This document shows positions 37,836-47,302 of a stretch of 64,000 nucleotides of DNA, piece after piece. How positions within the stretch are numbered: position 1 is the first letter of the stretch; each line of letters starts with the position of its first letter. The translations under genes were made by a program, and so were the position numbers. A model generated the notes under the pieces. It searched no databases. It saw only the letters and a program-made list of their open reading frames with translations, and had not been told where the DNA came from. The DNA is from Apostichopus japonicus (lineage: Eukaryota > Echinodermata > Holothuroidea > Aspidochirotida > Stichopodidae): contig NC_092569.1 in the NCBI RefSeq assembly GCF_037975245.1, positions 24,909,168 through 24,973,167 of the forward strand, in the 5' to 3' direction.

Positions 37836-40826
37836 AAAGTTTCACTTTATTCAACCAAAATCAAAATGTACAGATAAAACAAGTGCACTTAGTGCACTTT
37901 TTGACAAGTACTAAACCGAATTTAGTAAAATAATAATCCAAACAGTTAATGCAGAACAAAGGAAGTATATATTAAGACTTTAGAAAAGAAAAACAAAACC
38001 TTAAGAGACATTTGTCTTGAGATTAATATGAAGTTTGTCTTTTTTAATTTTAACAAAAGACGTTCCGGACGTCCAAAGTTTACTGAACTGATGTTTTGTA
38101 AGACGACTGAAGTCTGCTTCTACTCGGGTTTTAATTTCCTTTGCAATAATCGAGAGAAGAGCGGTCCCAGTTTGGGCTTGGTCTTCAAAAATATGAAGGC
38201 ACCTTGACTTCCAAATAGCAAATTTCGTAATACAAAAGATAAACCAAATTCTGTTGAAAACTATCTGTGGAAAGTCGACACAAGGGAATCCAAACAAATA
38301 CAGTTTCATGTTAAATGAGCTGTTATCACCAGCTAATCTGTGAAAAATTTTCTCTACCCAAATCAAAACTGTCTTGGCTTTTGGGCATTCCCAGAAAATG
38401 TGAGAAATGGTCTCAATTTCGTTACACTGCTCGCAAGGACAAATACCCTCACCCATTCCCCAGTCCTTTATCCTTTTACCGGTGTACAAAATGTGATGTG
38501 CTAGACGCCATTGAAAATCCATTAATTTGTTGCCTAGCCTGTTACTAAAGGCCAGCTTCCAGATGGTCTCCCAAGGGAAAGCTGGGTAATCTCTAACAGC
38601 AATTAAGTTGGCACCACTGGGTTGAAGGGATTTAGTAATAAGTTTGATACTCTTACTGGACTGAAAGAAAAGGCTGTCCATGGAATGTAACCTCCTAATG
38701 ATATCACTTGCGTAAAGTAACGAGGGTGGACAAACGGCAGAATTTGGCCGCGTATTGGACCATAACTGAGGGAAGACTCTACGTAGTGGCATGGCCAGAA
38801 AGAAACGAGCTATAATAAAATGGATAGGCGGGTCTTGCATGCGAGTCAGCAAGGTAAATAACGGTCTAATTAACAATGCATCCATCTTATTTCTAAAACT
38901 ATCTAAACCTAAGCCGCCTTGTAGTCTGTCTAAGATGATGACTTTCCTAGACACAAGGTCGGGTTTGTTTTCACCCCAAATAAAGGAGAAAACGGCTTTG
39001 TTTACTTCCTTGACCACACTATCAGGCACACGAAAAACGGGGGCCACAAAGTAAAACAGTGGATAAATAACAGTATTAGTAACCAGTACTTTGCCCAGGA
39101 GAGTCAAATGTCTGCTGCTCCAAGATTTAGCAAGAAGAGTGGCAGATTTAACCTTTGTAGCCCAATTACAATGGACAGCCTCCTTTGAACCAAAAGTCAC
39201 ACCTGTGATTTTGATTGAAGAGGTACTCCAATGAATGTTGGTGGGTAACTGACGAGAGGCAAACGTACCCAACTTTAAGCCACAAGTCTTGCTCATGTTT
39301 ACAGAAGCACCGGTAGCTTTTTGAAAAAGTTTAAACACATTAAAATACTGTGCGATATCACCAATATTGGTTGCAACACATGTGGCGTCATCCGCGTATT
39401 GAAGAAATTTAACACGTCTGCCACTCCCACCAGGGATGGGAAAGCCCCGGATGCTATTGCAACTATTAATATATCTAGAAATTGGCTCAATAAATAACAC
39501 ATACAGAACCGGTGAAAGGGGGCAGCCCTGCCTCACCCCTCGAGCAATGGGTATGATATCAGAGAGATTTCCGTTGATAAGAATACGACTGTAAATATTG
39601 TTGTACAAAATAGTCACCCATTTTCGAAAATTGCTACCAAACCGTAACTTCTCGAGAACTCTCATAAGAAATGACCAAGAAACTTTATCGAAAGCTTTGT
39701 GTTGGTCGATTGAGATGAGGGCACAATCAATTTTCTTCATGGCAGAATAATCAATTATATCTCTAATTATGAACATATTATCGTGAATAGATCTGCCAGG
39801 GACAGAACACGTTTGATGCTCGTTTACAATAGTGGGCAATACTTTAGACATTCTGATTTGTAGAACCTTCGAGATCAGTTTATAGTCTGTGTTAAGCAGA
39901 CTGATTGGACGCCAATTGGTTGGGTCAGTCTTATCACCTTTCTTTGGGAGAAGTGTAACGATGCCTGTACGCTGAGACATTGACATAGTGCCAGTTTTGA
40001 AAATGTTGTTATAAACGCCGAGGAGGTCTTCGCCCAACATATCTAGGAAGGAGGAATAGAATTCATATGGAAGACCATCAATACCCGGAGATTTGTTATT
40101 GGAAGCAAGCGACAGACCTATCTTTATCTCATCTAGAGTGATAGGTTTTTCAAGACTTTCAATGTCCTCATCATTTAACATGTTGTGCAAACTATTAATG
40201 AAAACATCTTGAGAACTCTCGTCAAACCCTTCGTGGTTGGAATAGAGATCCCTAAAGAATTTGTGGAAAACCTCTATAATTTCCTTATTATTGCAGGTAA
40301 TATTACCGTCCGGTTTGCGGACTTGATGAACAACTTTCTGATCGGCTTGACGTTTTTCTTTTCTAAAGAAAAAGGCAGATGGTTTTTCCCCTTCTTCAAG
40401 AAATTTAGCTCTGGAACGAATGTAAGCACCTCTTAACTCAGTGTTAATAATATCATCGATTTCCTGAGAATTTGAAGTCGCACAAAGCGTTTGAAGCTCT
40501 TTAAGCCGATTTCTCTTCTGACGAGCAATGCGGGAGCTGTGCCGAACCGCAAGCGTTTTAATTCTAGACTTAACGTTCTCCCACCAATCAGATAAAGCAT
40601 TAAAACCTGGCTTCAGAGTAGACCAAAGTTTATAATAAACACGTAATTCTTTGCAGAATTCCTTATCATTGTTAAGAGACACATTGTACTTCCAATAACC
40701 TTTCCCCCGAGTAGCAGTGTGAGGAATTTTGATGTTGACCTGAATAGGCTTATGGTCAGAATAAGGGATCGGCGACGTGGTCGCTTTGTTGACAAAAAAA
40801 TCTCTCGAAGAGTAGATTCGATCAAT
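37825..40826 (-). mobile_element. 5'-truncated non-LTR retrotransposon (LINE), L1 group, probably Tx1 clade
   Basis: About 3.0 kb inserted into a type C monomer, in minus orientation. On its sense strand it begins inside the end of an APE-like endonuclease domain and runs through reverse transcriptase and a C-terminal zinc-binding motif. A stop codon, a 165-bp 3' UTR and a poly(A) tail follow. ORF1 and most of the endonuclease are missing. Flanks carry a 14-16 bp duplication, and the inferred first nick is CTCTT/AC on the plus strand, similar to the pyrimidine/purine nicks of L1-type endonucleases. Base composition is clearly richer in A+T than the monomer. Clade assignment rests on the look of the RT (SVPGRSIHDN, SIDQHKAFDKVSW, EPISRYI) and is less certain than the LINE call. 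Confidence 0.95.
37836..38000 (-). other. LINE 3' untranslated region
   Basis: A+T-rich 165 bp between the TAA stop (38001-38003, minus strand) and the poly(A) tail. It contains the 10-bp palindrome AAGTGCACTT (37881-37890), followed directly by AGTGCACTT (37891-37899). No similarity to the 164-bp monomer is apparent, so the satellite does not look like a SINE that borrows this LINE's tail. Confidence 0.8.
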
Positions 40827-40859
40827 TCGCTCATCAGCTCTTACAGTGCGCCAAGCCAT
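38001..40859 (-). CDS. LINE ORF2 fragment: reverse transcriptase, N-terminally truncated, 952 codons
   Basis: Non-LTR reverse transcriptase, which copies element RNA into DNA at a nicked target. Residues 1-11 (MAWRTVRADER) come from the satellite; element sequence starts at IDRIYSS. The endonuclease remnant is residues 11-40, including SDH at 34-36. A basic linker follows (about 100-180). RT motifs are LPKKGD (304-309), WRPISLLN (316-323), the motif A aspartate D385 in SIDQHKAFD, RGVRQGCPLSP (440-450), YADD (488-491) and LGK (588-590). The C-terminal zinc motif C809-x2-C812-x7-H820-x4-C825 is typical of these proteins. There are no internal stops or frameshifts, so the insertion looks young. 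The ATG at 40859 lies in the tRNA-like D-arm and only happens to be in frame; a native start is absent. Without a full endonuclease or its own promoter this copy is probably not autonomous. Confidence 0.9.
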   Translation of the reverse strand: MAWRTVRADERIDRIYSSRDFFVNKATTSPIPYSDHKPIQVNIKIPHTATRGKGYWKYNVSLNNDKEFCKELRVYYKLWSTLKPGFNALSDWWENVKSRIKTLAVRHSSRIARQKRNRLKELQTLCATSNSQEIDDIINTELRGAYIRSRAKFLEEGEKPSAFFFRKEKRQADQKVVHQVRKPDGNITCNNKEIIEVFHKFFRDLYSNHEGFDESSQDVFINSLHNMLNDEDIESLEKPITLDEIKIGLSLASNNKSPGIDGLPYEFYSSFLDMLGEDLLGVYNNIFKTGTMSMSQRTGIVTLLPKKGDKTDPTNWRPISLLNTDYKLISKVLQIRMSKVLPTIVNEHQTCSVPGRSIHDNMFIIRDIIDYSAMKKIDCALISIDQHKAFDKVSWSFLMRVLEKLRFGSNFRKWVTILYNNIYSRILINGNLSDIIPIARGVRQGCPLSPVLYVLFIEPISRYINSCNSIRGFPIPGGSGRRVKFLQYADDATCVATNIGDIAQYFNVFKLFQKATGASVNMSKTCGLKLGTFASRQLPTNIHWSTSSIKITGVTFGSKEAVHCNWATKVKSATLLAKSWSSRHLTLLGKVLVTNTVIYPLFYFVAPVFRVPDSVVKEVNKAVFSFIWGENKPDLVSRKVIILDRLQGGLGLDSFRNKMDALLIRPLFTLLTRMQDPPIHFIIARFFLAMPLRRVFPQLWSNTRPNSAVCPPSLLYASDIIRRLHSMDSLFFQSSKSIKLITKSLQPSGANLIAVRDYPAFPWETIWKLAFSNRLGNKLMDFQWRLAHHILYTGKRIKDWGMGEGICPCEQCNEIETISHIFWECPKAKTVLIWVEKIFHRLAGDNSSFNMKLYLFGFPCVDFPQIVFNRIWFIFCITKFAIWKSRCLHIFEDQAQTGTALLSIIAKEIKTRVEADFSRLTKHQFSKLWTSGTSFVKIKKDKLHINLKTNVS
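40827..40842. repeat. Target-site duplication, right copy
   Basis: An exact second copy of TCGCTCATCAGCTCTT, continuing into ACAGTGCGCC of the monomer. The last three duplicated bases at the LINE 5' junction (CGA on the sense strand) supply the arginine of an RIDR string that is usual in this endonuclease region. A short microhomology may therefore have helped 5' end joining. Confidence 0.95.
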
Positions 40860-43375
40860 CGCGCCACTGTATGGACTGAGATATTAGGCCGATTAACTAA
40901 TACTTACAGCTCCCTATGCAGGCACCCGCTGTAAAAGATCGGCAAAAGACGCCACCACCGGGGTTCGAACCGGCGATGCAAAAGAGAGTCTCGCTCATCA
41001 ACTCTTACAGTGCGCCAAACCATCGCGCCACTGTATGGACTGAGATATTAGGCCGATTAACTAATACTTACAGCTCCCTATGCAGGCACCCGCTGTAAAA
41101 GATCGGCAAAAGACGCCACCACCGGGGTTCGAACCGGCGATGCAAAAGAGAGCCTCGCTCATCAGCTCTTACAGTGCGCCAAGCCATCGCGCCACTGTAT
41201 GGACTGAGATATTAGGCCGATTAACTAATACTTACAGCTCCCTATGCAGGCACCCGCTGTAAAAGATCGGCAAAAGACGCCACCACCGGGGTTCGAACCG
41301 GCGATGCAAAAGAGAGTCTCGCTCATCAGCTCTTACAGTGCGCCAAGCCATCGCGCCACTGTATGGACTGAGATATTAGGCCGATTAACTAATACTTACA
41401 GCTCCCTATGCAGGCACCCGCTGTAAAAGATCGGCAAAAGACGCCACCACCGGGGTTCGAACCGGCGATGCAAAAGAGAGTCTCGCTCATCAGCTCTTAC
41501 AGTGCGCCAAGCCATCGCGCCACTGTATGGACTGAGATATTAGGCCGATTAACTAATACTTACAGCTCCCTATGCAGGCACCCGCTGTAAAAGATCGGCA
41601 AAAGACGTCACCACCGGGGTTCGAACCGGCGATGCAAAAGAGAGCCTCGCTCAACAGCTCTTACAGTGCGCCAAGCCATCGCGCCACTGTATGGACTGAG
41701 ATATTAGGCCGATTAACTAATACTTACAGCTCCCTATGCAGGCACCCGCTGTAAAAGATCGGCAAAAGACGCCACCACCGGGGTTCGAACCGGCGATGCA
41801 AAAGAGAGCCTCGCTCATCAGCTCTTACAGTGCGCCAAGCCATCGCGCCACTGTATGGACTGAGATATTAGGCCGATTAACTAATACTTACAGCTCCCTA
41901 TGCAGGCACCCGCTGTAAAAGATCGGCAAAAGACGCCACCACCGGGGTTCGAACCGGCGATGCAAAAGAGAGCCTCGCTCATCAGCTCTTACAGTGCGCC
42001 AAGCCATCGCGCCACTGTATGGACTGAGATATTAGGCCGATTAACTAATACTTACAGCTCCCTATGCAGGCACCCGCTGTAAAAGATCGGCAAAAGACGC
42101 CACCACCGGGGTTCGAACCGGCGATGCAAAAGAGAGTCTCGCTCATCAGCTCTTACAGTGCGCCAAGCCATCGCGCCACTGTATGGACTGAGATATTAGG
42201 CCGATTAACTAATACTTACAGCTCCCTATGCAGGCACCCGCTGTAAAAGATCGGCAAAAGACGCCACCACCGGGGTTCGAACCGGCGATGCAAAAGAGAG
42301 CCTCGCTCATCAGCTCTTACAGTGCGCCAAGCCATCGCGCCACTGTATGGACTGAGATATTAGGCCGATTAACTAATACTTACAGCTCCATATGCAGGCA
42401 CCCGCTGTAAAAGATCGGCAAAAGACGCCACCACCGGGGTTCGAACCGGCGATGCAAAAGAGAGTCTCGCTCATCAGCTCTTACAGTGCGCCAAACCATC
42501 GCGCCACTGTATGGACTGAGATATTAGGCCGATTAACTAATACTTACAGCTCCCTATGCAGGCACCCGCTGTAAAAGATCGGCAAAAGACGCCACCACCG
42601 GGGTTCGAACCGGCGATGCAAAAGAGAGTCTCGCTCATCAGCTCTTACAGTGCGCCAAGCCATCGCGCCACTGTATGGACTGAGATATTAGGCCGATTAA
42701 CTAATACTTACAGCTCCCTATGCAGGCACCCGCTGTAAAAGATCGGCAAAAGACGCCACCACCGGGGTTCGAACCGGCGATGCAAAAGAGAGCCTCGCTC
42801 ATCAGCTCTTACAGTGCGCCAAGCCATCGCGCCACTGTATGGACTGAGATATTAGGCCGATTAACTAATACTTACAGCTCCCTATGCAGGCACCCGCTGT
42901 AAAAGATCGGCAAAAGACGCCACCACCGGGGTTCGAACCGGCGATGCAAAAGAGAGTCTCGCTCATCAGCTCTTACAGTGCGCCAAGCCATCGCGCCACT
43001 GTATGGACTGAGATATTAGGCCGATTAACTAATACTTACAGCTCCCTATGCAGGCACCCGCTGTAAAAGATCGGCAAAAGACGCCACCACCGGGGTTCGA
43101 ACCGGCGATGCAAAAGAGAGCCTCGCTCATCAGCTCTTACAGTGCGCCAAGCCATCGCGCCACTGTATGGACTGAGATATTAGGCCGATTAACTAATACT
43201 TACAGCTCCCTATGCAGGCACCCGCTGTAAAAGATCGGCAAAAGACGCCACCACCGGGGTTCGAACCGGCGATGCAAAAGAGAGCCTCGCTCATCAGCTC
43301 TTACAGTGCGCCAAGCCATCGCGCCACTGTATGGACTGAGATATTAGGCCGATTAACTAATACTTACAGCTCCCT

Positions 43376-46300
43376 ATGCAGGCACCCGCTCTAAAAGATC
43401 GGCAAAAGACGCCACCACCGGGGTTCGAACCGGCGATGCAAAAGAGAGTCTCGCTCATCAGCTCTTACAGTGCGCCAAGCCATCGCGCCACTGTATGGAC
43501 TGAGATATTAGGCCGATTAACTAATACTTACAGCTCCCTATGCAGGCACCCGCTGTAAAAGATCGGCAAAAGACGCCACCACCGGGGTTCGAACCGGCGA
43601 TGCAAAAGAGAGCCTCGCTCATCAGCTCTTACAGTGCGCCAAGCCATCGCGCCACTGTATGGACTGAGATATTAGGCCGATTAACTAATACTTACAGCTC
43701 CCTATGCAGGCACCCGCTGTAAAAGATCGGCAAAAGACGCCACCACCGGGGTTCGAACCGGCGATGCAAAAGAGAGTCTCGCTCATCAGCTCGCCAAGCC
43801 ATCGCGCCACTGTATGGACTGAGATATTAGGCCGATTAACTAATACTTACAGCTCCCTATGCAGGCACCCGCTGTAAAAGATCGGCAAAAGACGCCACCA
43901 CCGGGGTTCGAACCGGCGATGCAAAAGAGAGCCTCGCTCATCAGCTCTTACAGTGCGCCAAGCCATCGCGCCACTGTATGGACTGAGATATTAGGCCGAT
44001 TAACTAATACTTACAGCTCCCTATGCAGGCACCCGCTGTAAAAGATCGGCAAAAGACGCCACCACCGGGGTTCGAACCGGCGATGCAAAAGAGAGTCTCG
44101 CTCATCAGTTCTTACAGTGCGCCAAGCCATCGCGCCACTGTATGGACTGAGATATTAGGCCGATTAACTAATACTTACAGCTCCCTATGCAGGCACCCGC
44201 TGTAAAAGATCGGCAAAAGACGCCACCACCGGGGTTCGAACCGGCGATGCAAAAGAGAGCCTCGCTCATCAGCTCTTACAGTGCGCCAAGCCATCGCGCC
44301 ACTGTATGGACTGAGATATTAGGCCGATTAACTAATACTTACAGCTCCCTATGCAGGCACCCGCTCTAAAAGATCGGCAAAAGACGCCACCACCGGGGTT
44401 CGAACCGGCGATGCAAAAGAGAGTCTCGCTCATCAGCTCTTACAGTGCGCCAAGCCATCGCGCCACTGTATGGACTGAGATATTAGGCCGATTAACTAAT
44501 ACTTACAGCTCCCTATGCAGGCACCCGCTCTAAAAGATCGGCAAAAGACGCCACCACCGGGGTTCGAACCGGCGATGCAAAAGAGAGCCTCGCTCATCAG
44601 CTCTTACAGTGCGCCAAGCCATCGCGCCACTGTATGGACTGAGATATTAGGCCGATTAACTAATACTTACAGCTCCCTATGCAGGCACCCGCTCTAAAAG
44701 ATCGGCAAAAGACGCCACCACCGGGGTTCGAACCGGCGATGCAAAAGAGAGCCTCGCTCATCAGCTCTTACAGTGCGCCAAGCCATCGCGCCACTGTATG
44801 GACTGAGATATTAGGCCGATTAACTAATACTTACAGCTCCCTATGCAGGCACCCGCTCTAAAAGATCGGCAAAAGACGCCACCACCGGGGTTCGAACCGG
44901 CGATGCAAAAGAGAGCCTCGCTCATCAGCTCTTACAGTGCGCCAAGCCATCGCGCCACTGTATGGACTGAGATATTAGGCCGATTAACTAATACTTACAG
45001 CTCCCTATGCAGGCACCCGCTCTAAAAGATCGGCAAAAGACGCCACCACCGGGGTTCGAACCGGCGATGCAAAAGAGAGCCTCGCTCATCAGCTCTTACA
45101 GTGCGCCAAGCCATCGCGCCACTGTATGGACTGAGATATTAGGCCGATTAACTAATACTTACAGCTCCCTATGCAGGCACCCGCTCTAAAAGATCGGCAA
45201 AAGACGCCACCACCGGGGTTCGAACCGGCGATGCAAAAGAGAGCCTCGCTCATCAGCTCTTACAGTGCGCCAAGCCATCGCGCCACTGTATGGACTGAGA
45301 TATTAGGCCGATTAACTAATACTTACAGCTCCCTATGCAGGCACCCGCTCTAAAAGATCGGCAAAAGACGCCACCACCGGGGTTCGAACCGGCGATGCAA
45401 AAGAGAGCCTCGCTCATCAGCTCTTACAGTGCGCCAAGCCATCGCGCCACTGTATGGACTGAGATATTAGGCCGATTAACTAATACTTACAGCTCCCTAT
45501 GCAGGCACCCGCTCTAAAAGATCGGCAAAAGACGCCACCACCGGGGTTCGAACCGGCGATGCAAAAGAGAGTCTCGCTCATCAGCTCTTACAGTGCGCCA
45601 AGCCATCGCGCCACTGTATGGACTGAGATATTAGGCCGATTAACTAATACTTACAGCTCCCTATGCAGGCACCCGCTGTAAAAGATCGGCAAAAGACGCC
45701 ACCACCGGGGTTCGAACCGGCGATGCAAAAGAGAGCCTCGCTCATCAGCTCTTACAGTGCGCCAAGCCATCGCGCCACTGTATGGACTGAGATATTAGGC
45801 CGATTAACTAATACTTACAGCTCCCTATGCAGGCACCCGCTGTAAAAGATCGGCAAAAGACGCCACCACCGGGGTTCGAACCGGCGATGCAAAAGAGAGC
45901 CTCGCTCATCAGCTCTTACAGTGCGCCAAGCCATCGCGCCACTGTATGGACTGAGATATTAGGCCGATTAACTAATACTTACAGCTCCCTATGCAGGCAC
46001 CCGCTGTAAAAGATCGGCAAAAGACGCCACCACCGGGGTTCGAACCGGCGATGCAAAAGAGAGCCTCGCTCATCAGCTCTTACAGTGCGCCAAGCCATCG
46101 CGCCACTGCATGGACTGAGATATTAGGCCGATTAACTAATACTTACAGCTCCCTATGCAGGCACCCGCTGTAAAAGATCGGCAAAAGACGCCACCACCGG
46201 GGTTCGAACCGGCGATGCAAAAGAGAGCCTCGCTCATCAGCTCTTACAGTGCGCCAAGCCATCGCGCCACTGCATGGACTGAGATATTAGGCCGATTAAC

Positions 46301-47302
46301 TAATACTTACAGCTCCCTATGCAGGCACCCGCTGTAAAAGATCGGCAAAAGACGCCACCACCGGGGTTCGAACCGGCGATGCAAAAGAGAGCCTCGCTCA
46401 TCAGCTCTTACAGTGCGCCAAGCCATCGCGCCACTGTATGGACTGAGATATTAGGCCGATTAACTAATACTTACAGCTCCCTATGCAGGCACCCGCTGTA
46501 AAAGATCGGCAAAAGACGCCACCACCGGGGTTCGAACCGGCGATGCAAAAGAGAGCCTCGCTCATCAGCTCTTACAGTGCGCCAAGCCATCGCGCCACTG
46601 TATGGACTGAGATATTAGGCCGATTAACTAATACTTACAGCTCCCTATGCAGGCACCCGCTCTAAAAGATCGGCAAAAGACGCCACCACCGGGGTTCGAA
46701 CCGGCGATGCAAAAGAGAGTCTCGCTCATCAGCTCTTACAGTGCGCCAAGCCATCGCGCCACTGTATGGACTGAGATATTAGGCCGATTAACTAATACTT
46801 ACAGCTCCCTATGCAGGCACCCGCTCTAAAAGATCGGCAAAAGACGCCACCACCGGGGTTCGAACCGGCGATGCAAAAGAGAGCCTCGCTCATCAGCTCT
46901 TACAGTGCGCCAAGCCATCGCGCCACTGTATGGACTGAGATATTAGGCCGATGAACTAATACTTACAGCTCCCTATGCAGGCACCCGCTGTAAAAGATCG
47001 GCAAAAGACGCCACCACCGGGGTTCGAACCGGCGATGCAAAAGAGAGCCTCGCTCATCAGCTCTTACAGTGCGCCAAGCCATCGCGCCACTGTATGGACT
47101 GAGATATTAGGCCGATTAACTAATACTTACAGCTCCCTATGCAGGCACCCGCTCTAAAAGATCGGCAAAAGACGCCACCACCGGGGTTCGAACCGGCGAT
47201 GCAAAAGAGAGTCTCGCTCATCAGCTCTTACAGTGCGCCAAGCCATCGCGCCACTGTATGGACTGAGATATTAGGCCGATTAACTAATACTTACAGCTCC
47301 CT
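43376..47302. repeat. Sub-block rich in the GCTCTAAAAG variant
   Basis: A G-to-C change in the H1 3' arm (GCTGTAAAAG to GCTCTAAAAG) marks units anchored at 43376, 44351 to 45499 (eight in a row), 46647, 46811 and 47139. I saw it nowhere else. It breaks one H1 pair. The spread of one variant over about 4 kb is consistent with local unequal exchange. Confidence 0.85.
43704..43858. repeat. 155-bp monomer with 9-bp deletion in the D-arm-like hairpin
   Basis: The sequence reads ATCAGCTCGCCAAGCC where other units have TTACAGTGC between CAGCTC and GCCAAG. The deletion (junction near 43792) removes most of one H3 arm, so this copy should not form the D-arm-like hairpin. It is the only such unit seen. 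Confidence 0.95.

Noticed and set aside
39299-39502. Minus-strand 67-codon frame inside the RT region (also one at 40613-40834)
   Set aside because: Alternative frames overlapping the motif-bearing RT frame, without motifs of their own.
38315-40436. Plus-strand frames of 77-87 codons within the LINE
   Set aside because: Antisense shadows of the reverse-transcriptase frame, with no recognisable domain.
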